This document shows, in pieces, positions 45,274 to 54,217 of a stretch of 64,000 nucleotides of DNA. Source of the DNA: Bacillota bacterium (GTDB lineage Bacteria > Bacillota > Clostridia > Tissierellales > Sedimentibacteraceae). A program made the translations under genes and the position numbers. Location of the stretch: contig JAEXUD010000058.1 in assembly GCA_023453025.1 (NCBI GenBank), positions 6,657 through 70,656 of the forward strand, given 5' to 3'. The notes under the pieces were generated by a model. It had not been told where the DNA came from. It saw nothing but the letters and a program-made list of their open reading frames with translations, and did no database searches. Position 1 is the first letter of the stretch, and each line of letters starts with the position of its first letter.

Positions 45274-45639
45274 CTAGTGAGCCAAAGTCAGCTTATCTAC
45301 TGCTTGCTCCAAATTATCTGCAAAAAAAATATCATTTCCTTTGTTGCATTCATAAATGAAATCATGCAGCGGTTTGCTGGTATAGTTGGAATAATCACCA
45401 ATTATGGCCAGTTTAAATCGGTAATTAACAATCTTTTGACAAATGTCACCTGCAATACCACTGCTGAGTATGAAAAACTTTTCATTTATTGCATGTTTGT
45501 CTAAAATAATTCGTCTGCAGTCTTTTTCATATACAATTGTCATCATAAGATCGAGAGCCGATTGCATATCATTTATTAAAACACCTTCACTTTCAATATA
45601 TACAATAGAATTATTCTTACCAAAAAAAGTGTATTTCAT
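45274..45639 (-). CDS. DUF4180 domain protein
   Basis: A 121-aa protein of the DUF4180 family, which looks like a STAS/CheX-style alpha-beta fold. IVYIESEGVLINDMQSALDLM leads, RIILDKHAINEKFFILSSG is central, and KLAIIGDYSNYTSKPLHDFIYE follows. AGGAGATG sits about ten bases before the ATG. It is 51 bp downstream of the PadR regulator, and this pairing is frequent in Firmicutes, so it is probably part of the PadR response. The biochemical role is unknown. Confidence 0.85.
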   Translation of the reverse strand: MKYTFFGKNNSIVYIESEGVLINDMQSALDLMMTIVYEKDCRRIILDKHAINEKFFILSSGIAGDICQKIVNYRFKLAIIGDYSNYTSKPLHDFIYECNKGNDIFFADNLEQAVDKLTLAH

Positions 45640-45690
45640 TATTGCTCATCTCCTTTAACTATGTTTGTTCAGTTATTATTTCTCCTGTAT

Positions 45691-46251
45691 TTAAATGGTC
45701 TGTTTTTCATTGGTACTATCATCGATAGCTCTTCTTAAGTCTTGAATCCATACCAGTTCATTTTCGTATTCTCTTTGAATATTATCGCTTATAAAACTCC
45801 ATATTATTTTTTCCAGCGTATCCGCTGTGTCCGATAAAGAATATTTATTCTGTTTTTTATTTTTCTCCATTAGCAGCTGTATCTTAACTTGATTTTCATA
45901 TCCGTCAAGCAGCATATTCAGTTCATTAGCATTAAGCTGCTTAGACCATGCAAGCTGAATAAGAAAGGGCTTCTTTATTTCATTGGGCTCGGATGGAGAA
46001 AGTACCCATTCTTTTAAAGCATCAAGCCCTTCACCGGTTATCTTATAGATTTTTTTTGTGGGAGAACCCTCCTGATGCTTGATTTCATTAGTCACTAAAC
46101 CTTTAGCAAGCAACTCTGTCAGTGATTTATATATTTGATTATTATTTCCTGACCAATACATAAAAGAAGAGCTTTGGATAACCTTTTTTATATCATATCC
46201 TGTCATTGGTCCGTGACTTAAAATACCTAAAATTGCATAACTGATTGACAT
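45691..46251 (-). CDS. PadR family transcriptional regulator
   Basis: A 186-aa regulator. The winged helix at the N-terminus has ISYAILGILSHGPMTGYDIKK and TKKIYKITGEGLDALKEWV, the PadR hallmark. The C-terminal Vir_AT-like helical region forms the dimer. PadR proteins repress genes for phenolic acid or drug response and usually control themselves. An inverted repeat 18 bp before the start codon fits autoregulation. DUF4180 and DUF4003 genes follow on the same strand and are likely targets. The ligand cannot be told. Confidence 0.9.
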   Translation of the reverse strand: MSISYAILGILSHGPMTGYDIKKVIQSSSFMYWSGNNNQIYKSLTELLAKGLVTNEIKHQEGSPTKKIYKITGEGLDALKEWVLSPSEPNEIKKPFLIQLAWSKQLNANELNMLLDGYENQVKIQLLMEKNKKQNKYSLSDTADTLEKIIWSFISDNIQREYENELVWIQDLRRAIDDSTNEKQTI

Positions 46252-46269
46252 ATTTTAATCTCCTTTACT

Positions 46270-46301
46270 AATAACATATGTTAATTGTAACCTATGTTAT
46301 T
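46270..46301. promoter_or_regulatory. Candidate PadR operator
   Basis: AATAACATA (46270-46278) and TATGTTATT (46293-46301) are perfect 9-base inverted copies. The inner ACATATGT fits the ATGT/ACAT type core seen at known PadR sites. It sits 18 bp upstream of the padR-type gene. Confidence 0.6.
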
Positions 46302-46351
46302 GGTGATGTCAATAAAAAAATATTAGTGCATTATTTTTTCTTCATATAAAA

Positions 46352-46412
46352 ATATGCTCCTCCTGCAGTCAGCAGTTTCTGTTTTTAACTGTCTGCCATA
46401 AGGGGAGCATAT
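46352..46412 (-). terminator. Terminator-like hairpin after the B3/4 gene
   Basis: ATATGCTCC (46352-46360) pairs with GGAGCATAT (46404-46412) and further partial pairing fills the interior. On the minus strand a T-run follows the stem. It lies just past the stop at 46420. Confidence 0.7.
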
Positions 46413-46419
46413 CAATTTG

Positions 46420-47136
46420 CTATATTTCCAGTTCTCTGTTTGATATATTCATATATGCAATGTCGGCGGTACCGCCCAGATATTTTACGGTAAGCTCAGC
46501 AAGTGTTTCTGTTGCTGCTTTTAAATCACTGCTTCTGTCAGGGTCTACGGATTCTATAATAAGGAATGCATTTCTTGTATCTCCTGTCAGCATGGTACGC
46601 TGTCCGTCCCGCCAATTCCAGCATCTGCAGACTGCGCCCTCATCATCCTTGTAAATAATTTCACCTGGCAATGCGGTGCTGTAATCTTCATCACCGAGAG
46701 CCATAAAAAGCTCATCTCCTGCTGCCTTTGTTAAAAGCATGTCTCCGCTGAATGTATCAATATCCTCACCTCCGCATGGCAGACCGTAATTGAGAGACAC
46801 AGAATTATAAATATCAACCAGGGGGTTAAGTGTGCCTACTCCGGAGCCTTTTTCAACACGCTTAAGCAATGCTTCGATGGAACAGCGTACTCCCTTCTTT
46901 GTTTTAAATTTCTGATATGCTTTTCGCCATACGGAAATCACTTTATTTTCACTGAAGATTTCCTCAGTCAGAAATTTCTCTGCCTCCTTATTGCTTTCCT
47001 CCAGCATCTCTATTATGTCAGGTCTTACATCCTCTGCAAATTCCTCACTGTTGTTAATTCCTTTTGCCAGCACCACAGCAATTTCTGCTTCGGGAAACAG
47101 TTCCCAAAATTCTTCTGCTATAATAAATTTACTCAA
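46420..47136 (-). CDS. B3/4 domain protein (aminoacyl-tRNA editing-like)
   Basis: A 238-aa stand-alone B3/4 domain, the fold used by the phenylalanyl-tRNA synthetase beta subunit for editing. KGVRCSIEALLKRVEKGSG near residue 80 and NPLVDIYNSVSLNYGLPCGGEDID near 105 are family blocks. The late GAVCRCWNWRDGQRTMLT matches as well. Free-standing members may clear mischarged tRNA, but this is not shown in general. Translation starts at a TTG with AGGAG nine bases upstream. It appears to be alone, with its own terminator. Confidence 0.88.
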   Translation of the reverse strand: MSKFIIAEEFWELFPEAEIAVVLAKGINNSEEFAEDVRPDIIEMLEESNKEAEKFLTEEIFSENKVISVWRKAYQKFKTKKGVRCSIEALLKRVEKGSGVGTLNPLVDIYNSVSLNYGLPCGGEDIDTFSGDMLLTKAAGDELFMALGDEDYSTALPGEIIYKDDEGAVCRCWNWRDGQRTMLTGDTRNAFLIIESVDPDRSSDLKAATETLAELTVKYLGGTADIAYMNISNRELEI

Positions 47137-47215
47137 GCCTCTTCTCTCCTTCTTTATGACATCTTTATATTAATTACATTTTATCGTAATAAACTTTTTA
47201 TGTCCACTTATTATA

Positions 47216-48568
47216 TTAAAGAATTGAGTCCGGCAGCGAACGGATACCGCGATAAAATGATATGCCTGTTATAACAGCAGAAAATCCGTCTGCAAATGGT
47301 GCTGCGTACAAAATCCCATTTAATCCCCAAACATGTGAAAATATGATAATTGCAGGAATCAAAAACAGTACCTGTCTTGTGAGAGTCAAAAACATTGCAG
47401 ATCTGGGACGTCTGATTGCCTGGAAGAAATTCGATCCCAGAATCTGAAACCCGATTAGAGGCAAACACCAAAACCAGGCCCGGAGGGCATAACTTCCAAA
47501 GCTAATTAATTCAGGCTCCCGATTAAATAATGAAACCATCTGAGACGGAAACAATCTTGTCAGTATCCAACCGGTTACAACAATAATTGTTGCTGCAATT
47601 ATTGCAAGTTTTTCAGCCGATTTTATCCGGTCGTACTTCCTTGCCCCAAAATTAAAGCTGACAATTGGCTGTACTCCCTGATTGAGTCCGATTACCGGCA
47701 TCAAAAGAATAGTCTGTACACTGTTGATGATCCCCATTCCCGAAACTGCTATGTCTCCGCCATAAATAAACAAATTTTTATTGAGTATAACATTGAGCAG
47801 GCTGTTGATTATCTGCATCAAAAACCCTGGAATTCCAAGAGATGTGATGTGGAAAACCGTATCATTTTTAAGCCTCATGTATTTTAACCTGATTTTATGA
47901 TGGCCCCGCTTGCCTAAAAAATACAACATAATCCATGTCATGGAAATACACTGAGACAGTATGGTAGCAAGCGCAGCACCGGCCATCCCCATCTTAAACA
48001 CATAGATAAACAACGGGTCCAGCAGAATATTAGTTCCTGCTCCGACAAACATGGTAATCATGGCGAGACCCGGTTGACCGTCAGCCCGCAAAAAGCTGTT
48101 CATTCCCATACTGACTACCTGAAAAATTGCCCCCCAAAAGATAACTCTCATATAAGCGGTAGAGTACGGCAAGACTGTTTCGCTGGCACCAAACAGACTC
48201 AAAAGCGGAGCAAGAAAAACCTGTCCTAATATTAAAAACAGCACTCCGCTGATTAATAAAAGAGTAAATGAATTCCCCAGGACTTCCTCTGCTTCCTCTG
48301 CTTTGCCCTCTCCCAGCTTTATGGAAAACAGCGTCGAACCGCCGACGCCAAATAATACACCCATTGAAAGTAATATAATCATAATCGGAAATCCTATCGT
48401 GATACCGGCTAACCCATTAGAGCCGAGATCCGGCGCATTCCCGATAAAAATGCGATCCACAATATTGTATAATGCATTGACAATCATGCCGATGATTGCC
48501 GGAACGGAAAACTTTACTAATAAGCTTGATACTTTTTCAGTTCCTAGCGGATTTATTTGTTCTGTCAT
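47216..48568 (-). CDS. MATE family efflux transporter
   Basis: A 450-aa protein with 12 predicted helices. KVSSLLVKFSVPAIIGMIVNALYNIVDRIFIG is the MATE start (split here as continuous family pattern), GVGGSTLFSIKLGEGK and GMNSFLRADGQPGLAM are conserved blocks, and the same blocks recur in the second half. It exports cationic drugs or related toxic compounds using Na+ or H+. Its start codon overlaps the stop of the MarR-type gene by 4 bp (ATGA), so the pump and the regulator share one transcript, and de-repression of the MarR operator would raise pump levels. The drug range is unknown. Confidence 0.92.
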   Translation of the reverse strand: MTEQINPLGTEKVSSLLVKFSVPAIIGMIVNALYNIVDRIFIGNAPDLGSNGLAGITIGFPIMIILLSMGVLFGVGGSTLFSIKLGEGKAEEAEEVLGNSFTLLLISGVLFLILGQVFLAPLLSLFGASETVLPYSTAYMRVIFWGAIFQVVSMGMNSFLRADGQPGLAMITMFVGAGTNILLDPLFIYVFKMGMAGAALATILSQCISMTWIMLYFLGKRGHHKIRLKYMRLKNDTVFHITSLGIPGFLMQIINSLLNVILNKNLFIYGGDIAVSGMGIINSVQTILLMPVIGLNQGVQPIVSFNFGARKYDRIKSAEKLAIIAATIIVVTGWILTRLFPSQMVSLFNREPELISFGSYALRAWFWCLPLIGFQILGSNFFQAIRRPRSAMFLTLTRQVLFLIPAIIIFSHVWGLNGILYAAPFADGFSAVITGISFYRGIRSLPDSIL

Positions 48569-49011
48569 TTATTCCTCCAAATTTCTCTAAAATCAGTGTT
48601 GTCCACCTTTTTCACCATATTTTCCAGAGCGGTGAACATAATATTTACAGACTGTTCCTCCAACCCCTCTATCAAAAAGCTGTTCCATTGACGTAACAGC
48701 TCATAAATTTTGCTTTCCTGTTTCAAGGCAAGCTCTGTCAAAAAAATTCTGTTTGCCCTGCGGTCAACTGTATCCTTTTCTTTACGTACAAATCCTTTCT
48801 TCATGAGTGACTGAACCATTCTTGCAGTCGAACCCTTGTCAATAACGAGAAAAGCCGACAATTCCTCCTGTGATACGCCGTCATGTCTAAATAAATATGT
48901 TAAGATCGGCAATTCAGACGAGGTAATATTAAGAGGCTTAAGCACCGCATTCAAACAAACCTGGTTTTTCCGATACAGAATAGATACCAATCGACCAACG
49001 CTTTTTTCCAT
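48565..49011 (-). CDS. MarR family transcriptional regulator
   Basis: A winged-helix regulator of about 148 aa. GVSQEELSAFLVIDKGSTARMVQ is the recognition helix region, GFVRKEKDTVDRRANRIFLT is the wing, and flanking helices form the dimer. I start it at ATG 49011, six bases after GGAGG. The longer frame to 49044 lies over the operator and lacks a ribosome binding site. It overlaps the MATE gene by 4 bp. The perfect palindrome directly upstream is a natural autoregulatory site. Confidence 0.92.
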   Translation of the reverse strand: MEKSVGRLVSILYRKNQVCLNAVLKPLNITSSELPILTYLFRHDGVSQEELSAFLVIDKGSTARMVQSLMKKGFVRKEKDTVDRRANRIFLTELALKQESKIYELLRQWNSFLIEGLEEQSVNIMFTALENMVKKVDNTDFREIWRNK

Positions 49012-49026
49012 CCGTTTCCTCCATAC

Positions 49027-49081
49027 AAATAGTTGACATAACAACTATTGTAATCATTATTAGTTGTTGTGTCAACTATTT
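49027..49081. promoter_or_regulatory. Nested palindromic operator for MarR-MATE
   Basis: Two concentric inverted repeats share a centre at 49054. The outer pair is AAATAGTTGACA (49027-49038) with TGTCAACTATTT (49070-49081). The inner pair is AACAACTA (49040-49047) with TAGTTGTT (49061-49068). Each half therefore also holds two TAGTTG-type copies. It lies 16 bp upstream of the MarR start codon. Confidence 0.8.
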
Positions 49082-49281
49082 TTTAAAATTTAACAAACTT
49101 AAATTTACTTATATTATGAACGCGGATATCAGCAGTAAAACCAATCTCAACGTTTTCAACCGGAGTGCATGCTTTAAATAAGATTGATATTATAATATCT
49201 TTGGATTATAATAATAGAACTATAGATTTTCATTTAATTCGTCAGAGATTGTGAAATTAAAAAATACAAAAGGGGATTTGC

Positions 49282-50928
49282 ATGCAGTATATAGCAATTA
49301 TAGCCTTAGCTTCGCTTATCATAATAATTATATTGATTGTATCACATATAAAATCAAACAACAGAATAAAATCATGGCTTTCAGAATATTTCGGGAAAAT
49401 ACCGAAGCAGAAGAAATGTGAATTTGAAAGCATTGAAAGCTATCACCGCCATAAGGAAGCATTTCTTGGCAGCTCTGAAGCAATAGACGATATTACCTGG
49501 GATGATCTTGATATGAATATTGTATTTAAGCGTATCAACACATGCCTCACTTCTGTAGGTGAGGAATACATGTATGATGCCCTGCATCAGGTTCAAATCG
49601 GTGAAGAGGCTCTTTTGAAAAGGGAGCGTCTTATTGCCTGCTTGGAAGAAAATCCGGATATCATGCTGAAGCTGCAGATGAGTCTTGCTAAATCAGGAAA
49701 ATACAACTACAGCGGTTTGGCTTCATTTGTTTTTGACCCCAGTGCAAAAGTATTGAAATATCCTTTTATGTATAACATTCTGGCAGTTGTTCCGGTAATA
49801 TGCATCTGTATGGCCTTTTTTACACAGGCGGGTGTTTTATTGTTCATACTTGCAGGTATATTAAACGGTTTTGTTTATTATGGAACAAAATCAAAAATCG
49901 AAAGCGAGCTTTCAGCCATCAGATATTTTTCATCGGTATTGCATTGCATAAATAAAATATGCAAAATAAAAGGCTTTGAGGAATTTCCTTTTTCCGGCGA
50001 GCTGAATAAAAGCTTCAATATATTTAAAAGCTTGAGAACAAGCCTTTCAGGTATTTTACGAAAGGATTTCTCCGACATAGCAATCTTTGCGGAATATGTT
50101 AAGATCATATTTCTTATTGACATCCGCAATTACAACAAGTCAATACAAAGAATTTCAAAATATTCAGACGATTTTCATACGATGTACAAATGCCTTGGAG
50201 AAATCGATATGGCGATTTGTGTGCTTTCGTTCAGGAAAAGTCTGCCCTTTTATTGCCGTCCTGTTTTTCATGGTGAAAACTCCATATATTTTGAAGAATT
50301 GTATCATCCCCTGCTTTCTGTCCCTGTGCCTAACAGCGGAAAAATAAACCGCAGCAGCATTGTCACCGGCTCCAACGCCTCAGGAAAATCCACCTTTATA
50401 AAAGCATTGGCTGTCAACGGCATTTTGGCTCAAACAATTCATACCTGTGCAGCAAAGGATTTTAATTTAAGACCTTCACTAATAATTACTTCTATGGCAG
50501 TCCGGGACAGCATTTCAGAAGGCGACAGCTATTTTATAAAGGAAATAAAATCATTGAAAAGAATACTTGATAAAGTGCAGAGTACCGCCTGCACATGCTT
50601 TGTTGATGAAATACTTAAGGGTACAAACACAATTGAGCGTATTGCCGCTTCGGCAGCCGTGCTTAAATATCTGCACAATACGGACTGCCTTTGTATAACT
50701 GCTTCACACGACATTGAGCTTACCCACATTTTAAGCGGTGAATATGACAACTATCATTTCCGCGAATATATTGCAGATGACGGAATACATTTTGACTACA
50801 AGCTCAAGGAAGGTCCGTCTCAAACCAGAAATGCCATCAAGCTGCTGCATTACATGAATTTTGACAGTCAGATAGTTGAAGATGCCGAATCAATGGTAAA
50901 TAAATTCATTGATTCAAAGACATGGTGA
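49282..50928 (+). CDS. Membrane-anchored MutS-like ATPase
   Basis: A 548-aa protein. A transmembrane helix opens it (residues 3-21), two more lie near 160-200, and a MutS-type ATPase domain fills the C-terminal third. The Walker A is VTGSNASGKSTFIKAL near residue 360, Walker B is CFVDEILKGTNTIER, and ITASHDIELTHIL contains the switch histidine. The MutS mismatch-recognition and connector domains are missing, so it is not a mismatch-repair MutS. Its biological role is unknown, and the membrane anchor suggests action at the envelope. GGGG lies about seven bases before the ATG. Confidence 0.88.
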   Translation: MQYIAIIALASLIIIIILIVSHIKSNNRIKSWLSEYFGKIPKQKKCEFESIESYHRHKEAFLGSSEAIDDITWDDLDMNIVFKRINTCLTSVGEEYMYDALHQVQIGEEALLKRERLIACLEENPDIMLKLQMSLAKSGKYNYSGLASFVFDPSAKVLKYPFMYNILAVVPVICICMAFFTQAGVLLFILAGILNGFVYYGTKSKIESELSAIRYFSSVLHCINKICKIKGFEEFPFSGELNKSFNIFKSLRTSLSGILRKDFSDIAIFAEYVKIIFLIDIRNYNKSIQRISKYSDDFHTMYKCLGEIDMAICVLSFRKSLPFYCRPVFHGENSIYFEELYHPLLSVPVPNSGKINRSSIVTGSNASGKSTFIKALAVNGILAQTIHTCAAKDFNLRPSLIITSMAVRDSISEGDSYFIKEIKSLKRILDKVQSTACTCFVDEILKGTNTIERIAASAAVLKYLHNTDCLCITASHDIELTHILSGEYDNYHFREYIADDGIHFDYKLKEGPSQTRNAIKLLHYMNFDSQIVEDAESMVNKFIDSKTW

Positions 50929-50985
50929 ATATTTAAGCTTAGTCAGCAATATAAAACAGTTTTACTGCCTCAGCCTTGGATGTTT

Positions 50986-52062
50986 TTATGTTTTTATCTG
51001 TTTTTTTTCTCTATATCCGGCACTGCAGCTTCCTGTCCCTTTATATTTTCTGCTGATGTAAACAGCTGCAATCAGAAGCAGGGATGAAAAATATGCAAAT
51101 AATATTTTTATTACAATCCGGCTCATTTCCGTAAGACCGCTGTTTAAATAATATGGGATAAAATCGCAAAAGGACTTTAGGATACTGTAAATGCTTTCAG
51201 GTGATACAGGATTAAACCTGTATGGCATTCTGAGATTGATGTATTTAACAGTTAAGAGCATACAGCACAGTATTAACAGGATAATCCCTCCCGAAAGCAA
51301 TATTATTCTTTTAACTGTTTTGGCATTCCCTTGTTCCCTAATATATCTTAAGATGTCAACATCATACTTTTGTTCTTCATATCCTGATATGAGGCTGTTA
51401 AGCAGCTTCTTCAAAGCATTCATTAATTTAAATATTATATATATACATATTGCCATAAAGCACAAAATTATAATCTTAAGCAGGAGTTTGCCTATATTGT
51501 CATAATAAATATGAACTGACGGATTTATATCCCTTGATTTAAGTATAGACAGAAAAGTATTTTCATCTATATTTACGCCGTCCTTATTTTTAAGCACGGC
51601 ATATATCCTCTGCCGTTTTATATTTTGACCCTCAAGCATGCTCATATCATTATAATATATGTCGCTGCTGTCTGTAATAACAGCATTTATCCTGTATTCC
51701 CTGCTATTAAATTCATGCTTCATGCCAAGTGGATAATATGCATAGTTTTTTTCGGCAAACTTATCTCCCATAAGAACCTCGTATTCACTCAGCTCTATAT
51801 TTGTTTTTTCTTTAATTCTATCTCTAAGGAGAATATTTATATTTCCTTTGTATACCTTTGAGCTCTCTTCATTATATAGATCATATATCATCAGATAATC
51901 ATATATCTGTGCCTGTTCCAGTGCCTTTTCAGTTTCTTCCGGATCATGACAGCTGTTTAAGCATACTTCTGCTATGCCCTTGTAAAAATTGGACTGAACA
52001 TACAGGTACATTAAAAGTGTTATAATTATAATTGAAAGAAGTGCGCATACCGTTTTTTTCAT
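50986..52062 (-). CDS. FtsX/MacB-type permease-like protein without its own ATPase
   Basis: A protein of about 358 aa. One helix at the N-terminus is followed by an outside domain of about 170 aa and then three helices (near 185-210, 250-275 and 320-340), the same layout as MacB or FtsX permeases. I start it at ATG 52062, six bases after AGGAG. Thirteen bp upstream is the stop of a HlyD-type adaptor. MacA-MacB pairs normally come with a MacB ATPase domain, which is absent here. The protein ends the ABC operon and its role there is unknown. Confidence 0.7.
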   Translation of the reverse strand: MKKTVCALLSIIIITLLMYLYVQSNFYKGIAEVCLNSCHDPEETEKALEQAQIYDYLMIYDLYNEESSKVYKGNINILLRDRIKEKTNIELSEYEVLMGDKFAEKNYAYYPLGMKHEFNSREYRINAVITDSSDIYYNDMSMLEGQNIKRQRIYAVLKNKDGVNIDENTFLSILKSRDINPSVHIYYDNIGKLLLKIIILCFMAICIYIIFKLMNALKKLLNSLISGYEEQKYDVDILRYIREQGNAKTVKRIILLSGGIILLILCCMLLTVKYINLRMPYRFNPVSPESIYSILKSFCDFIPYYLNSGLTEMSRIVIKILFAYFSSLLLIAAVYISRKYKGTGSCSAGYREKKQIKT

Positions 52063-52075
52063 TTGAAGCTCCTGC

Positions 52076-53380
52076 TTAATCAATAACTCTGACCCGCATT
52101 TCATCCTCCAAAACAGATGAAGCATAATCAGCTATTAAAGTATATCTGTCCATTGCTGCCGTACCCTGCCGGGCAGGCTCAACAGCAACCGTATCGTCTC
52201 CTACAGCAAGTATCTTGTATTCTCCCTGCTTTAGATAGTTTACTTTTCCCAAAATAGATTCTTCCGTCACCACTGCGTAAATATAACAGTAATTGCCGGA
52301 TTTCAGCTCACCTATTGGCACAACCGCTGTTTTTTCAACCACACATTCGTAGGCTTCCTCCGATTGTGCCATAAATTTTACAGTGTCTGATATGTACACA
52401 TTCTCTCTTATTCCATCTCTGAGGGAAAAAACAAGTTCATTGTGGTCCGGAAAGGACCGAACCGATTGAATTCCTGCAGACTCCTTCTTTCTCTCATCGC
52501 TTTTCCAGAAATACAGGCTGTGCTTGTTTTTAAAAATATTATCATAAACCTCCCTGTCCAAAAAAGCTTCCATGTATAAATCCTCATTGGTATTGCACAA
52601 AGAATACCTTATTACGGTTTCGCCTTCATCCACAACCTTTTTGTCAGTTATATAATCTATATACACCTTGTCAGAAAGAAAATAAACCCCGCTGCTGTCC
52701 ACGGTTATTTTATTTTCATCATCTTCGATAATTTCTCCCTGAAGCTTAGCCTGAAGGATTTTTATTTCCTCGTCAATACGGTTTAAGCTCATGGCATATA
52801 TTTCTGTCTCGCTTTTGTGGCTGCTCAATTCATTCTCATATTCCTGACGGCACTCTTCCATAGCATCATTTTTACTGTCAAGCTCCTCCTTGGCTACGAT
52901 TCCATTTTCATACAAATATTTTGCATTTTCATAATCTTCCATTGCCTTGTCATATATTTCTTTTAATTTTTTTACAGCTGCTTCGTCGCTGTCCAATTGC
53001 TTTCTCAAATTAAGCTTTTCTATTTCATATACCTTTATTTGATTTTGCAATTCAGGAATTTCCGTATCTGTATTTAATTCCTGCCTGCTTGTATCCAATA
53101 TTATTATTTTTGCTCCCGGCTCAACTATTTGCGAATTCTTAACGTTTATTTCTGATATATACAGCTTCCTGTCAGCTTTTACTTCGATTGTTTCCCTTGA
53201 GACAACCCTGCCCGTGAAATAATCCTTCTTAATAAGCATACTGTTTTCCAATGGCTTAGTGACAGTAACTTCAGGCATAATATAGTTTCTGATTGTAAAA
53301 AATACAAAACCGATAACAATTACAATGCTTAGAAAAGCAAAAAATATTTTTAAAAGTTTATCAAAGAATCCGGATTTCAC
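52076..53380 (-). CDS. HlyD/MacA-type membrane fusion protein
   Basis: A 434-aa adaptor. A single transmembrane helix lies at residues 12-32, followed by a lipoyl-like half domain (GRVVSRETIEVKADRKLYI). A long coiled coil runs from about 90 to 215 (rich in LQNQI, EKAMEDYENAKYLYENGIVAKEELD patterns). A second lipoyl half and beta-barrel domains lie to about 360. MacA-like proteins link an inner-membrane pump to the wall or periplasm. In a monoderm they act with an FtsX-type permease. It lies 4 bp after the MalG-type permease gene, so it is cotranscribed with an importer. Confidence 0.82.
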   Translation of the reverse strand: MKSGFFDKLLKIFFAFLSIVIVIGFVFFTIRNYIMPEVTVTKPLENSMLIKKDYFTGRVVSRETIEVKADRKLYISEINVKNSQIVEPGAKIIILDTSRQELNTDTEIPELQNQIKVYEIEKLNLRKQLDSDEAAVKKLKEIYDKAMEDYENAKYLYENGIVAKEELDSKNDAMEECRQEYENELSSHKSETEIYAMSLNRIDEEIKILQAKLQGEIIEDDENKITVDSSGVYFLSDKVYIDYITDKKVVDEGETVIRYSLCNTNEDLYMEAFLDREVYDNIFKNKHSLYFWKSDERKKESAGIQSVRSFPDHNELVFSLRDGIRENVYISDTVKFMAQSEEAYECVVEKTAVVPIGELKSGNYCYIYAVVTEESILGKVNYLKQGEYKILAVGDDTVAVEPARQGTAAMDRYTLIADYASSVLEDEMRVRVID

Positions 53381-53384
53381 TGCT

Positions 53385-54209
53385 TTACCTTCTTTCGTCG
53401 CTGATTTTTAGTACCATCACTTTAAGCTTGTCTCTGATTTTCATAAACACATATATAACAGGAAACATAAACAAAACACTGCCTGCATAAAAAATCTCCC
53501 TGTAGCTTTCATAAAGGGTATTTAAATAAATGGACACAGGCATTTTTGACATAGTATTTAAAAATATGAGGGGCTGTTCGATTAAATTCCAGTTTTCAAT
53601 AAAAATCAAAAGACACAAGGCTGCTATGGCGTTTTTGGAATATGGCAATACCACATGAATCAATATCTCAAAATTTGATGCACCATCTATTTTTGCAATC
53701 TCATAATAGCTTTGGGGTATTGATTCAAAAAACTGCTTGAGAAAAAACACTCCGAGTGTGCTGAATACCCCCGGCAAAATAACCGCTAAATGAGTATTGA
53801 ATAATCTTAATCCCAGATATCTCTCTATGGAATTGTACAAAAGCACATTTGGTATCAACGTTATCTGCAACGGAAGAAGCATAAAAAATGTATAAATCAA
53901 AAACAATATTTCCGAAAACCTGCTTTTTTTCACAGCCAGGTAATATGCGGCACTTATGCTTACAATTATCTGCCCTGCCAAAACCCCCGCAGTCATTGCA
54001 GCCGAATTTATATAAAGCTTGAAATATTCATTTTTTTCAACACTTATTTCATAATACTGCTGAATATTAAATACCTCCGGAACTATTTCCATATCATTAT
54101 TTCTCAATTGATACTCATCCATAAAGGAATGGGATATGGTATATAGTATGGGAAACATAAATATTAATATAATAAGTACAGAAAGAAATTTAACCGAAAA
54201 TTTTTTCAT
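53385..54209 (-). CDS. ABC transporter permease, MalG/carbohydrate type
   Basis: A 274-aa permease with six helices. The EAA loop is ESIPQSYYEIAKIDGASNFEILIHVVLP near residue 165, matching the MalG consensus. The N-terminus MKKFSVKFLSVLIILIFMFP and the long periplasmic loop EIVPEVFNIQQYYEI are typical of this class. It lies 8 bp downstream of the MalF-type gene and 4 bp before the HlyD-type adaptor. The substrate is inferred to be an oligosaccharide only from the family. Confidence 0.9.
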   Translation of the reverse strand: MKKFSVKFLSVLIILIFMFPILYTISHSFMDEYQLRNNDMEIVPEVFNIQQYYEISVEKNEYFKLYINSAAMTAGVLAGQIIVSISAAYYLAVKKSRFSEILFLIYTFFMLLPLQITLIPNVLLYNSIERYLGLRLFNTHLAVILPGVFSTLGVFFLKQFFESIPQSYYEIAKIDGASNFEILIHVVLPYSKNAIAALCLLIFIENWNLIEQPLIFLNTMSKMPVSIYLNTLYESYREIFYAGSVLFMFPVIYVFMKIRDKLKVMVLKISDERR

Positions 54210-54217
54210 GACCGCTC

